Shown: positions 33,981 through 43,013 of the stretch, piece by piece
Numbering within the stretch: position 1 is the first letter of the stretch
How the letters are laid out: every line of letters starts with the position of its first letter
From: Bog-159 sp049511415
GTDB lineage: Bacteria > Acidobacteriota > Terriglobia > Bryobacterales > Bryobacteraceae
DNA length: 64,000 bases
NCBI GenBank assembly: GCA_049511415.1
Contig: JBEKYC010000002.1
Coordinates: forward strand, 159,811-223,810
Direction of reading: 5' to 3'
Notes under the pieces: model-generated
Told to the model about the DNA's origin: nothing
The model's input: only the letters and a program-made list of their open reading frames with translations
The model's database searches: none
Position numbers and translations under genes: made by a program

Positions 33981-35518
33981 AACCCGCGATCCTGATGCTG
34001 TTGATTTCCAGCGCACTCGCGGCACAGACCGTGGAGGGCAACGTATTCGACGCTCTGAGCGGCGCGCCGGTGGTGGGCGCGATTGTTTCGATCAGCGGTC
34101 CTGCCCGCGTCACCGCGCGCTCGGACTCCGCCGGACATTTCCGGCTGGCGGCCACGCAGCCGATGATCTACCTGCAAATCTCGCGGGCCGGCTATATCAA
34201 CGCTAACCGCAACGTTAAAACGAATCCGGATAAGCCCGCCTCGGATCTGCGCATCGATCTCACCCCGACAGCCGTTATCTCAGGCAAGCTGGTGGATGAC
34301 GAGGGATCTCCCGTGGAAGGCGCGCAGGTGACGGCCCTGCGCTATCAATTGGTGAACGGGGAGCGGAAACTGCAGCCGGGCTCGGGGACGTGGACCGCCG
34401 CGGACGATCTCGGCACATACCGGATCGCCAATCTGCCCGCCGGCCGCTATTACGTGCGCGCCACGGCGGGCGCGCTCGGCAACTGGGACGGCCGTTACAT
34501 GGGCGAATATTATCCCGGCGGACTGCAGCCAACGGCTGACGGCCTGGTGGAAGTGAAAGCGGGCGAGGAGCGCCGCGGCATCGATCTGCGCTTCACGAAA
34601 CACGAAGGCGTAACGGTGGAGGGGCGCATCGCGATGGCGGATGGCTCCGCCGCGCCGAAACACTGGCCCCACGTTCACATGAGCACCGACGAATTTGGCG
34701 GGCCGAGTTTCTTCGCTTTCCGCTCATCGCCGGACGGCACGTTCCGCTTCGCGCATGTGCCGCCGGGTGTCTATACGCTGCGCGCGAATTCGGAAAACTA
34801 TCCGCCGCGGGCGGGCGATCTGTTTGCCGAACAGCGCCTGCAGGTGGGCGACTCCAGCGTGCGCGACCTGACACTTACCATGCGCGCCATCAAGCCGGTC
34901 GATATTTCGGGGACGATTGTGTTTGCGGAGGGCGCCGCCCCGCGCCAGATGTTGATCAACGTGCGCGCGCCGCAAGGCAACGACACGACTTCCCGTTCGA
35001 GCGACGACGGAACCTTCACGCTCCAGGGTCTGCTGCCGGGACACCACGATCTGCAGATCATGCCTTCCTTTCAAACCATGCCGGATTCCCTGGAGGCTGT
35101 GACGGCCGTGGTGGGCCACAGTCACGCGGTATCCGCCCGCCTGGGCGACCAGGAGGTGCTCGACCGCGGCTTCGATCTGGATGGGTCGAGCGTACCGGCG
35201 CTCACCATCACTGTCAGCAGCCGATTCTGCGAACTGAAGGGCGAGCTTTTGGACGCCGCGGGCAAGCCGGTGGCGGAAGCCATTGTCGAACTGGAGTCGG
35301 GCCAGCCCGGCGGTTCGGCCGTGGCGGTCACGGACGCGGATGGCCGCTTCCATCTCATAGCGTCCAAGGCGGGGCAGTACCGAATCTATGCCATCGACCC
35401 GGCGCATGCGGATTCGTTGAGCGATCCGGATTACCTGGATGCACACGCCAAGGACTTTCCGCCGGTGGTGGTGGCGGACGGGGAAAACCCTCCACTGACT
35501 CTACGCCAGCCAATTTGA
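33977..35518 (+). CDS. Secreted carboxypeptidase-regulatory-like domain protein (second of tandem pair)
   Basis: A 513-residue exported protein (leader MKPAILMLLISSALAAQ). The same domain repeats as in the preceding gene: GNVFDALSGAPVVGAIVSIS, GKLVDDEGSPVEGAQVTALR with DDLGTYRIANLPAGRYYVRA, and GELLDAAGKPVAEAIVELES with VTDADGRFHLIASKAGQYR. Probably arose by duplication with the upstream gene. No enzymatic motif. It ends at a TGA at 35516-35518, inside the first of the direct repeats that precede pdxR. Confidence 0.78.
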   Translation: MKPAILMLLISSALAAQTVEGNVFDALSGAPVVGAIVSISGPARVTARSDSAGHFRLAATQPMIYLQISRAGYINANRNVKTNPDKPASDLRIDLTPTAVISGKLVDDEGSPVEGAQVTALRYQLVNGERKLQPGSGTWTAADDLGTYRIANLPAGRYYVRATAGALGNWDGRYMGEYYPGGLQPTADGLVEVKAGEERRGIDLRFTKHEGVTVEGRIAMADGSAAPKHWPHVHMSTDEFGGPSFFAFRSSPDGTFRFAHVPPGVYTLRANSENYPPRAGDLFAEQRLQVGDSSVRDLTLTMRAIKPVDISGTIVFAEGAAPRQMLINVRAPQGNDTTSRSSDDGTFTLQGLLPGHHDLQIMPSFQTMPDSLEAVTAVVGHSHAVSARLGDQEVLDRGFDLDGSSVPALTITVSSRFCELKGELLDAAGKPVAEAIVELESGQPGGSAVAVTDADGRFHLIASKAGQYRIYAIDPAHADSLSDPDYLDAHAKDFPPVVVADGENPPLTLRQPI

Positions 35519-35535
35519 CTAGATAGCCAGCCAAT
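35505..35535 (+). promoter_or_regulatory. Candidate PdxR operator: two GCCAGCCAAT direct repeats
   Basis: GCCAGCCAAT occurs at 35505-35514 and again at 35526-35535, 21 bases apart (two helical turns), each followed by TTG or ATG. They lie just upstream of the -10 element at 35540. MocR-type PdxR regulators are known to bind direct repeats as dimers, so this is a likely autoregulatory site for the gene that follows. Confidence 0.6.
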
Positions 35536-35539
35536 ATGG

Positions 35540-35545
35540 TATGCT
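35540..35545 (+). promoter_or_regulatory. -10 element TATGCT of the pdxR operon
   Basis: TATGCT ends six bases before the GTG at 35552; the predicted transcription start is the first base of that codon. The second GCCAGCCAAT repeat ends four bases upstream of it, so regulator binding would overlap the RNA polymerase site. Confidence 0.55.
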
Positions 35546-35551
35546 TGTCTG

Positions 35552-37030
35552 GTGCTGCCGCAGCCGCAATTGGATGCCGCTTCCGCCGTCCCGCTGTATA
35601 GGCAGCTTTACGGACACTTTAGCGAACTGATCCAATCCGGACGGCTGGCGAAGGGCGAACGGCTGCCGGCCACCCGCGAATTGGCTGGTTCGCTTGGACT
35701 GAACCGGACCACCATCGCGGCCGCTTACGAACTCCTGGAAGCCGAAGGCCTCATCACCGGCCGGGTAGGACGGGGCAGTTTCGTGGCAGGTTGCGCCGCC
35801 GCGCCGGGAGCGCTCGATTGGGAGCAATTGCTCAAGAGTTCGACCGGCGTCGTGCCGCCCATCGCGGCTCCCGTGGGGCGCGATGCCATCAGCTTCGCCA
35901 CCTCGCGTCCATCCGAGCATCTTTTCCCGTTAGCCGCTCTGCGCGCGAGTTGCGAAGAAGTGATGGCCGGACCGGAATTCGCGCACATTCTGCAACTCGG
36001 CTCGCCCAGCGGATACGAGCCGCTGCGCCGCTATCTGCTGGACGCCGCCCGCGCGGAGCATCTGGCCGCTCCCGATGACGATGTCATTATCACCAACGGC
36101 TGCCAGCAATCCCTCGATCTGATCGGCCGTGTGCTGCTGCGGCCCGGCGATAAAGTGGTGACCGAGGACCCCGTATACCCGGGACTCAAGAGCCTTTTCC
36201 AGGAGGTAGGCGCGCAATTGATTGGCGTGCCGGTGGGCGCCTACGGTCTGGAAATCGCGGACCTGGAGGCCGTGCTGGTTCGCGAGCGGCCGCGCCTGAT
36301 CGTGGTGACTTCGAATTTCCAGAATCCCACCGGCGCCACGCTGCCCACGGCCGCCCGCGCTGCTTTGCTGCGCGCCGCGCAGAGCGCCGGCGTGCCCGTG
36401 GTCGAAAATGATATCTACGGCGACCTGCGGTATCGCGGCGAGCATCTGCCGCCCATCAAGCAGGCTGCCGACGGCGGCCATGTCGTGCTGCTGCGCAGCT
36501 TCTCCAAGATCACGTTTCCGGGATTGCGCGTGGGTTGGGTGCTGGGTCCGCGGGCGCTCATCGCGCGCCTGGCGCAATCGAAGCAGCTCGCCGATTTGCA
36601 CACCGATCAACTGGCGCAGGCCGTATTGCTGCGCTTCGCGGAATCCGGACGCCTGGCGGCGCATCGCACGCAGGTGTTGAAAGCCGGCGCCGAGCGGCTC
36701 ACCGCGGTGCTGGAAGCTTGCGACCGCTATTTGCCCGCCGGATCGCGCTTCACGCGTCCGCAGGGCGGCATGAATTTATGGGTGCGGCTTCCCGAGCCGC
36801 TGGATGCCGGCGAACTGCTGGCGCGCGCGCATCGGGAGAACGTTTCCTACCTGCCCGGCAAATATTTTGCGGTGTCCCGCTTCGATCCGGGTTCGTTGCG
36901 TTTGAGTTTCGCCGGCCTGACGCCGGATGAAATCCGCAAAGGCCTGGCCACGCTGGGCACGATTTTTTCAAGCGAGCTGGAGCGCACGCGCGCGCATTAC
37001 GCCGCGGAACCCGCTCCGGCGATGGTTTAG
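35552..37030 (+). CDS. pdxR: MocR/PdxR-type GntR regulator with aminotransferase domain
   Basis: A 492-residue regulator. Residues 10-80 are a GntR-type winged helix (VPLYRQLYGHFSELIQSGRL, LPATRELAGSLGLNRTTI, LEAEGLITGRVGRGSFV). Residues 110-480 are a fold type I aminotransferase-like domain with NFQNPTG and the PLP lysine K319 in RSFSKITFPGLRVGW. The gene is 25 bases upstream of pdxS in the same direction, which strongly points to PdxR, the PLP-sensing regulator of vitamin B6 synthesis. In the known cases pdxR is usually divergent from pdxST; here it is in the same operon. Probably leaderless GTG start. Confidence 0.87.
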   Translation: MLPQPQLDAASAVPLYRQLYGHFSELIQSGRLAKGERLPATRELAGSLGLNRTTIAAAYELLEAEGLITGRVGRGSFVAGCAAAPGALDWEQLLKSSTGVVPPIAAPVGRDAISFATSRPSEHLFPLAALRASCEEVMAGPEFAHILQLGSPSGYEPLRRYLLDAARAEHLAAPDDDVIITNGCQQSLDLIGRVLLRPGDKVVTEDPVYPGLKSLFQEVGAQLIGVPVGAYGLEIADLEAVLVRERPRLIVVTSNFQNPTGATLPTAARAALLRAAQSAGVPVVENDIYGDLRYRGEHLPPIKQAADGGHVVLLRSFSKITFPGLRVGWVLGPRALIARLAQSKQLADLHTDQLAQAVLLRFAESGRLAAHRTQVLKAGAERLTAVLEACDRYLPAGSRFTRPQGGMNLWVRLPEPLDAGELLARAHRENVSYLPGKYFAVSRFDPGSLRLSFAGLTPDEIRKGLATLGTIFSSELERTRAHYAAEPAPAMV

Positions 37031-37055
37031 CAAGGTCCTAGTAAGGAGCGCATAT

Positions 37056-37943
37056 ATGTTGCTGGATGACGAGAAGTTTCGCGTAAAAAGAGGTTTGGCG
37101 GAGATGCTGAAGGGCGGCGTGATCATGGATGTCACAAACGCCGAACAGGCTCTCATCGCCGAAAAGGCCGGCGCCGCGGCAGTGATGGCGCTGGAGCGTG
37201 TACCCTCCGATATTCGCAAGGAGGGCGGCGTGGCGCGCATGGCGCCCATCAACAAGATCCGCGAGATCATGCAGACGGTGAGCATTCCGGTGATGGCCAA
37301 AGCCCGCATCGGCCATTTCATGGAGGCGCGCATTCTCGATGAATTGGGCGTGGACTACATCGACGAGAGCGAAGTGCTGACTCCCGCCGATGAGGAGCAT
37401 CACATCGCCAAGCGCGATTTCAGAGTGCCGTTCGTGTGCGGCGCGCGCAATCTGGGCGAGGCGCTGCGGCGCATCGCGGAAGGCGCGGCCATGATCCGCA
37501 CCAAGGGCGAGGCCGGCTCGGGAAATATCGTGGAAGCGGTGCGCCACATGCGGACCATTCAAAAAGAGATGAGGCAGCTGACCGTGCTCGGCAAGGAAGA
37601 GTTGGTGCACGCCTCCAAGGAACTGGGCGCGCCGCTCGATCTGGTGGAATGGGTCGCCGAACACGGCAAGCTGCCGGTGCCCAATTTCTCCGCCGGAGGC
37701 ATCGCCACGCCAGCCGACGCGGCGCTGGTGATGCAGTTGGGCGCGGAAGCCACGTTTGTCGGTTCGGGTATCTTCAAATCGTCCGACCCGGAAGTGCGCG
37801 CGCGCGCGATCGTGAAGGCCACCACCTATTACAACGATCCGGCGAAGCTGCTGGAGGCCAGCGAAGAACTCGGCATGGGCATGCCCGGTCTGGATATTTC
37901 CAAGCTGCCGGAAGGCGAGTTGATGCAAACCCGGGGCTGGTGA
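37056..37943 (+). CDS. pdxS: Pyridoxal 5'-phosphate synthase, PdxS subunit
   Basis: A 295-residue PLP synthase lyase subunit that combines ribose 5-phosphate, glyceraldehyde 3-phosphate and ammonia. The catalytic lysines are K82 in PVMAKARIGH and K150 in RTKGEAGSG. KRGLAEMLKGGVIMDVTNAE and SAGGIATPADAALVMQLGAE are family signatures. The ATG at 37056 has AAGGAG seven bases upstream. Cotranscribed with pdxR before it and pdxT after it (TGATG overlap). Confidence 0.97.
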   Translation: MLLDDEKFRVKRGLAEMLKGGVIMDVTNAEQALIAEKAGAAAVMALERVPSDIRKEGGVARMAPINKIREIMQTVSIPVMAKARIGHFMEARILDELGVDYIDESEVLTPADEEHHIAKRDFRVPFVCGARNLGEALRRIAEGAAMIRTKGEAGSGNIVEAVRHMRTIQKEMRQLTVLGKEELVHASKELGAPLDLVEWVAEHGKLPVPNFSAGGIATPADAALVMQLGAEATFVGSGIFKSSDPEVRARAIVKATTYYNDPAKLLEASEELGMGMPGLDISKLPEGELMQTRGW

Positions 37944-38521
37944 TGCGGCGGGTAGGCATCCTTTCCCTGCAAGGGGACTTCGAGGCCCACGGGCGCGCGC
38001 TCGCCGGTCTGGGCGCGGAGCCGGTATTCGTGCGCACGGCCGCCGATCTGGAGGCGATCGACGGCCTGGTGATCCCCGGCGGCGAGAGCACCACTATGCT
38101 GAAGCTGTTGCACGAAGAAGGGCTGCTGGCGCCGTTAGCCGCGTTCGGCCGGCGGCGTCCGGTTTTCGGCACCTGCGCCGGGGCCATCCTGCTGGCGGCG
38201 GGTGTCTCGCATCCCGCGCAGGAGAGCCTGGGCCTGCTGGATATCGACGTCGAGCGCAATGCCTACGGCCGGCAGATCGATAGCCGCGTGGCGCACCTAA
38301 CTCCGGAAGCCGAGTTCGCCGCGCGCACTTACGAGGGCGAAATGGAAGCCGTATTCATTCGCGCGCCCGTAATCCGGCGCGTGGGCGCACAAGCGCGGGT
38401 TTTGGCCCGCTACCAGGGCGATCCGGTGTTGGTCGAACAAGGCCCGCATCTGGTGGCTACGTTTCATCCCGAACTTACCGGCGACTCCCGCGTCCACGAG
38501 TTTTTTCTATCGAAGCTGTGA
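37943..38521 (+). CDS. pdxT: Pyridoxal 5'-phosphate synthase, PdxT glutaminase subunit
   Basis: A 192-residue class I glutaminase that supplies ammonia to PdxS. The triad is visible: C78 in VFGTCAGAI and H175/E177 in FHPELTG. PGGESTTMLKLL near residue 45 is the family signature. The ATG overlaps the pdxS stop by one base, so equal expression of the two subunits is expected. Confidence 0.96.
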   Translation: MRRVGILSLQGDFEAHGRALAGLGAEPVFVRTAADLEAIDGLVIPGGESTTMLKLLHEEGLLAPLAAFGRRRPVFGTCAGAILLAAGVSHPAQESLGLLDIDVERNAYGRQIDSRVAHLTPEAEFAARTYEGEMEAVFIRAPVIRRVGAQARVLARYQGDPVLVEQGPHLVATFHPELTGDSRVHEFFLSKL

Positions 38522-38532
38522 CCCCCGGCCCC

Positions 38533-38961
38533 ATGACCCCAAACCCCAAGACCCGCGTGCTGTTCATTTGCATTGGTAACTCGTGCCGCAGCCAGATGGC
38601 GGAAGGCTTTGCGCGGAAGTACGGCAGTGACGTCATCATCCCCGCCAGCGCCGGACTGGCGCCCGCCATGATGATCGCCTACGATACCGTGCGCGCCATG
38701 GACGATAAGAATATCGACCTGCGGGACCAGTTTCCCAAAGGCCTGAAACAGCTTGGCCGCGCGCAGTTCGACCTGCTGGTGAATATGAGCGGCTTCGATC
38801 TGCCGCCCGATCCGGGCGCGCCGGTGCGTAAATGGGATGTGGCCGACCCGGTTTCCGAAGATTATGAAACGCACTGCCAGATCCGCGACGAGATCGAAGG
38901 GCTGGTGATGGGCTTGATTCTGGAGTTGCGCCGCGCCGCCGGGCCGCGCCGGAGCTCCTGA
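38533..38961 (+). CDS. arsC: Arsenate reductase, thioredoxin-coupled (LMW phosphatase fold)
   Basis: A 142-residue protein. The phosphate-binding loop FICIGNSCRSQMAEGF (C-X5-R) is complete, and the later cysteine in THCQIRDEIEGLV is the sort of resolving residue found in the family; DVADPVSED carries the general acid aspartate. This is the low-molecular-weight phosphatase-type arsenate reductase; a tyrosine phosphatase role cannot be excluded. The start is the ATG at 38533; a GTG at 38518 overlaps the pdxT stop. No arsR or arsB neighbours are present, and it sits oddly between pdxT and xseA. Confidence 0.8.
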   Translation: MTPNPKTRVLFICIGNSCRSQMAEGFARKYGSDVIIPASAGLAPAMMIAYDTVRAMDDKNIDLRDQFPKGLKQLGRAQFDLLVNMSGFDLPPDPGAPVRKWDVADPVSEDYETHCQIRDEIEGLVMGLILELRRAAGPRRSS

Positions 38962-40328
38962 TGGACCAGTTCGCCTTCGATTTCTCTCCCCGCCGGCGGG
39001 TCTATTCCGTCAGCGAACTGAATGGGGCTATACGCGCAGCGCTCGAACGCGATTTTCCGGATGTGTGGATCTCGGGCGAGATCTCCGGCGTCAAGCTGGC
39101 CACCAGCGGGCACTACTATTTCACCTTGAAGGAACGTGAGGCGCAAGTGCGCGCGGTGGCCTTTCGTTCCGCGCATCGCTTTTGGAAATTCAAGCCGCAG
39201 GATGGATTGGCCGTGCTGGCGCGCGGCCGCATCGATGTGTTCGAGGCGCGCGGCGAGTACCAGTTGATCGTCGAGTTGCTGGAGCCGCAGGGCTACGGCG
39301 CCCTGCAGGCCGCATTCGAACAGCTTAAGAAGAAACTGGCCGCCGAAGGCCTTTTCGAACCGTCCCGTAAGCGGCCGTTGCCGCGATACCCGCGGCGCAT
39401 CGGCATCGTCACGTCGCCTCGGGGAGCGGTGATATCCGACATGATTCAGATCCTGTCGCGGCGGTTTCCGGGCCTGCATATCCGTCTCTTTCCGGCGCTG
39501 GTGCAGGGCGAGGGATCGATCGAAGAGATCTGCCGGGGTTTGGATTACTTCAGCCGCGGCGGTTGGGCGGAACTGGTGATCGTGGCACGCGGCGGCGGAT
39601 CGCTCGAAGATCTTTGGACCTTCAATGAAGAAGCCGTGGCGCGCGCCATCGCCCGTTGCGCCGTGCCGGTGGTTTCGGCGGTGGGCCACGAGACGGATGT
39701 GACCATTGCCGATTTCGTAGCCGACCTGCGCGCGCCCACGCCTTCCGCGGCCGCCGAGATGATCGTGTGTACGCGCCAGGAGTTGCTGGATCGTATTGCC
39801 GGCTATGAGCAGAAGCTGCAGCATGGCGTGCGCTACCGCCTGGCCGTGCTGGGGCGCCGCTGGCAACAACAGGGCATCGAACGGCCCTTAGGCCTGCTGC
39901 ATCGGGCATTGGGACGCCAGGGCCAGCGGGTCGACGAGTTGGAATTCCGCCTGCGGGATTCGCTGCGCACGCGGTTGGAGCGCTCGGCCCGCATGGAGCG
40001 CACGCTTGCCGCGCGCCTCCGCTATTTCGATCTGCGCCCGCGGTTCGCCGCCGACCGCCGCCGTCTGGACTCGGCCTACGCCGGCGCCATCCAATCCGCG
40101 CGCTGGCAATTGGCGTTGCGCCAAAGGGCGGTCGGGCAACTCTCCGCCAAACTGTCGCAGCTCAGCCCACTGCTGATCCTGGAACGCGGCTACGCCATCG
40201 TCTCGAACGAATCAGGGGCTATCGTCACCGCGAGCGAGGCGGCGCCGCCCGGCTCTTTGATTCAGGTGCGGCTTGCCAAAGGCGGGTTGGATGCCACGGT
40301 ATCAGCTACGCACGTTGTAGCAGAATAG
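38961..40328 (+). CDS. xseA: Exodeoxyribonuclease VII large subunit
   Basis: A 455-residue XseA. An N-terminal OB-fold (YSVSELNGAIRAALERDF, DVWISGEISG) is followed by the nuclease domain with PRRIGIVTSPRGAVISDM, ARGGGSLEDLWTFNEE and AVGHETDVTIADFVADLRAPTPSAAAE, then a coiled-coil region and the closing ILERGYAIV. It degrades single-stranded DNA together with the small subunit XseB. No xseB is adjacent; it must be elsewhere. The ATG overlaps the arsC stop by one base. Confidence 0.95.
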   Translation: MDQFAFDFSPRRRVYSVSELNGAIRAALERDFPDVWISGEISGVKLATSGHYYFTLKEREAQVRAVAFRSAHRFWKFKPQDGLAVLARGRIDVFEARGEYQLIVELLEPQGYGALQAAFEQLKKKLAAEGLFEPSRKRPLPRYPRRIGIVTSPRGAVISDMIQILSRRFPGLHIRLFPALVQGEGSIEEICRGLDYFSRGGWAELVIVARGGGSLEDLWTFNEEAVARAIARCAVPVVSAVGHETDVTIADFVADLRAPTPSAAAEMIVCTRQELLDRIAGYEQKLQHGVRYRLAVLGRRWQQQGIERPLGLLHRALGRQGQRVDELEFRLRDSLRTRLERSARMERTLAARLRYFDLRPRFAADRRRLDSAYAGAIQSARWQLALRQRAVGQLSAKLSQLSPLLILERGYAIVSNESGAIVTASEAAPPGSLIQVRLAKGGLDATVSATHVVAE

Positions 40329-41582
40329 CGTGTCCTGCTCCCGCAGATACAGCTTCCCATCAAGGATCACGGGATGCGACCAGCTGGGCAGACGAACGCC
40401 CGGGATGCGGAAAGACCCGGTCTCCTTGTATCCATCCGGCGACGCCTCGATCAGCTTCATCGCGCCGTTCTGATAGCGGAAGTAAAGATGGCCGTCGGCG
40501 TAGGCCACCGCCGCGGAGCCTTGCGACCCTTCGGGCCGGATATCGCCTCCCCATTTGACTTTGCCCGTGAGGAAGTCCAGGCAAATCGGGAATCCGTTAT
40601 TGTGCCCCTGGCCGCCGTAAACATAATCGCCGACGAGCACGAAGCCGCCATGATGGTTCTGAAATGTCTTGGCATCCAGAAAGTAGACCTCCTTCGCGGC
40701 CACCCCATCGGTCGACGGCGACAGCTTCAACAAGACGCTTCCCGTTCCATAACCTGTGGAAGCGAAGACATAATCGCCGCGCACCACGGGCGTCGGAATG
40801 TTGGCCACATTGTTGGCGACGCGGTTGTAGCTCCACAGGATCTTGCCGTCTTGCGCGCGCACGCCGAATAGTCCGCGCCCGGCCAGTTGCACGTACTGGC
40901 GGACACCCGCGCCTTCGGAAATCACCATGGACGCGTAGCCGGCGCCGTCTTTTCCCGCGTTGCCCACGACCGCGCCGCCTTCCGCCCGCCAGATGTCCTT
41001 GCCGGTGTGTTTATCCACTGCCACGATCAAAGCCTCGGAGCTGCCGGGCGTGAACAGCAGGTTGTCGCCATCGACCAAGGGCGATTCGGAGAATTTCCAG
41101 CCCGACATCATCTTGCCGTTGTAATCGCGGACCATCGACTTCTGCCAGCGGACCTGGCCGGTGACGGCGTTGAGGCAGACCACCTCGCCTTCGGTGCCGA
41201 TGGCGTACACGGAATCGCCGTCGAGGGTGGGCGTGCCGCGCGGGCCGGGCGCGTTCGAATCGTCCCAAGCCTCGCCCACGCGGGTCGCCCAAACCGTCTT
41301 TCCATCCGCGCGATTCAAGGCCAGAACGTATTGTCCGTCGCGGCGATCGCCCATGGTGTAAATGCGATTGCCGGAGATGGCCAGGCTGGAGAATCCCGCG
41401 CCCAGGCCCTGCGCTTGCCAGAGGAGCGGCGGCCCGCCTTCCGGCCACTGTTTGAGCAGCCCGCTGGCCGCGGAAAGGTCGTCGCGATGCGGTCCCCGCC
41501 ATCCGGGCCAGTCGGGCGAGTTCGGCGAACCGGACAAGACCAGCAAGGATGCCGTGGTGAGCCAAAGAACGGTGTACTTCAT
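40302..41582 (-). CDS. Exported PQQ-like beta-propeller protein
   Basis: A 426-residue protein with a signal peptide (MKYTVLWLTTASLLVLSG) and repeated PQQ-type propeller blades, for example YVLALNRADGKTVWATRVG, VVCLNAVTGQVRWQKS and ICLDFLTGKVKWGGD. DWPGWRGPHRDDLSAASGLL is the usual opening of the outer-membrane/periplasmic PQQ-like family abundant in planctomycetes and acidobacteria. There is no dehydrogenase active site, so binding or scaffolding is likely. It overlaps the convergent xseA 3' end by 27 bases. The start at 41582 is chosen for the signal peptide. Confidence 0.82.
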   Translation of the reverse strand: MKYTVLWLTTASLLVLSGSPNSPDWPGWRGPHRDDLSAASGLLKQWPEGGPPLLWQAQGLGAGFSSLAISGNRIYTMGDRRDGQYVLALNRADGKTVWATRVGEAWDDSNAPGPRGTPTLDGDSVYAIGTEGEVVCLNAVTGQVRWQKSMVRDYNGKMMSGWKFSESPLVDGDNLLFTPGSSEALIVAVDKHTGKDIWRAEGGAVVGNAGKDGAGYASMVISEGAGVRQYVQLAGRGLFGVRAQDGKILWSYNRVANNVANIPTPVVRGDYVFASTGYGTGSVLLKLSPSTDGVAAKEVYFLDAKTFQNHHGGFVLVGDYVYGGQGHNNGFPICLDFLTGKVKWGGDIRPEGSQGSAAVAYADGHLYFRYQNGAMKLIEASPDGYKETGSFRIPGVRLPSWSHPVILDGKLYLREQDTLFCYNVRS

Positions 41583-41618
41583 CCAGTTAGTGACGCGCCC
41601 CGGCATATTGCGTTAGCC

Positions 41619-42998
41619 TCACCGCAAACTGTGCTTCTTGATCTTATACCGCAGCTTATCGCGCGTGATGCCCAGCATGCGCGCGGCGTGGACCTGGTTG
41701 CCGCCGGCCTTATCGAGCGCCTGTTCGATGACACGGCGTTCCTGCTCGTCAAACGATAGCTCCGCTGACGGGTTGGCGGGCTCGGCCGCCGGCGGAGAGG
41801 CGCCACCCGGCACAGCTCCCTGGCGCAGGTATGCCGGCAGATCCGCGATATCGATGGACTCACCCACAACCAGCATGCAGGCGTGCCCGATCACGTTTTC
41901 CAATTCGCGCACGTTGCCGGGCCAGGGGTGCCGCGCCAGCACGATTTGCGCGCGAGGTGTCAACGATGTCACGGGCTTCTTGTATTGCGTGGCGAACTTC
42001 TGAATGAAATAGCGCTCCAGCAGCGGCAGATCCTCTTTGCGGTCGGCCAGCGGCGGCGTTTTGATTTCGACCATCGAGAGGCGATAATACAGATCTTCGC
42101 GGAAGCGTTTCTCGGCGATCTGCGAGCGCAGGTCGTGATTGGTGGCTGCCACCACGCGCACATCCACCAGGCGAGATTTCAGCGACCCCACCCGCTGCAC
42201 TTCCTGGTTTTGCAGCAGCCGCAGCAGCTTGGCCTGGGTGGAGAGCGGCATATCGCCGATTTCGTCCAGGAAGATCGTGCCGCCGTGGGCATACTCGAAC
42301 AGCCCCATCTTGTCGGTCGTCGCGCCCGTGAATGCTCCCTTCGCATGTCCGAAAAGTTCGCTCTCGAACAACGTCTCCACCACCGCCGAACAATTGCAAA
42401 CCACCAGCGGCCCCGACACCTGGCTGACCTTGTGCAGGGCCCGCGCCACCAGTTCCTTGCCGGTGCCCGTGGGACCCGTTACCGAGCAGGAACGATAGTG
42501 CGGCGCCACGCGGCGGATTTGCCCGAACATCTCCCACATCAGCGGACTGCGTCCCACCATGCCTTCGAACTGGCAGGTATCCATCAGTTCGGAATCGAGC
42601 TGGCTGGCGCGGATCCGGCGGCGCGCGTCTTCCACCAGCTTGCCGATGCGTTCGCGTAAAACGGAGAGGGAAATCGGCTTGGTGAGGTAATCGCAGGCCC
42701 CCTTTTTGATGGCCTCCACGGCAGCGTCCGTGGAATAATGCGCGGTCATCAACACCACGTCGGTGGTGGGGTCCGCCTCCAGAATGTACCCCAATAATTC
42801 CATTCCGCTCATGTGAGGCATCACCACATCGCTGAGCACGATTTCCGGACGTTCCCGGTGCACCATTTCCAAGCCGATATTGGGATCCTGCGCGGTGAGG
42901 ATGTGCAAGCCGTTTTCCGCCAAAGCTTCGGAAACCAGCTCCAGGCTTTGGGGATCGTCGTCGATGACAAGCAGCTTAATGCGCGGTATGCCGGTCAT
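41619..42998 (-). CDS. Sigma-54-dependent NtrC-family response regulator
   Basis: A 459-residue protein. The receiver domain (1-125) has the acidic pair VIDDDP and phosphoacceptor D57 in VLSDVVMP. The AAA+ domain (about 145-375) has Walker A GPTGTGKE, the sigma-54-contacting GAFTGA loop, Walker B IFLDEIGDM and the GNVREL arginine-finger region. A Fis-type helix-turn-helix ends the protein (VHAARMLGITRDKLRYKIKK). It activates sigma-54 promoters after phosphorylation. It is the last gene of a three-gene phosphorelay operon, 15 bases after the single-domain receiver. Confidence 0.94.
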   Translation of the reverse strand: MTGIPRIKLLVIDDDPQSLELVSEALAENGLHILTAQDPNIGLEMVHRERPEIVLSDVVMPHMSGMELLGYILEADPTTDVVLMTAHYSTDAAVEAIKKGACDYLTKPISLSVLRERIGKLVEDARRRIRASQLDSELMDTCQFEGMVGRSPLMWEMFGQIRRVAPHYRSCSVTGPTGTGKELVARALHKVSQVSGPLVVCNCSAVVETLFESELFGHAKGAFTGATTDKMGLFEYAHGGTIFLDEIGDMPLSTQAKLLRLLQNQEVQRVGSLKSRLVDVRVVAATNHDLRSQIAEKRFREDLYYRLSMVEIKTPPLADRKEDLPLLERYFIQKFATQYKKPVTSLTPRAQIVLARHPWPGNVRELENVIGHACMLVVGESIDIADLPAYLRQGAVPGGASPPAAEPANPSAELSFDEQERRVIEQALDKAGGNQVHAARMLGITRDKLRYKIKKHSLR

Positions 42999-43013
42999 AT
43001 AGATGGGGCCCCA

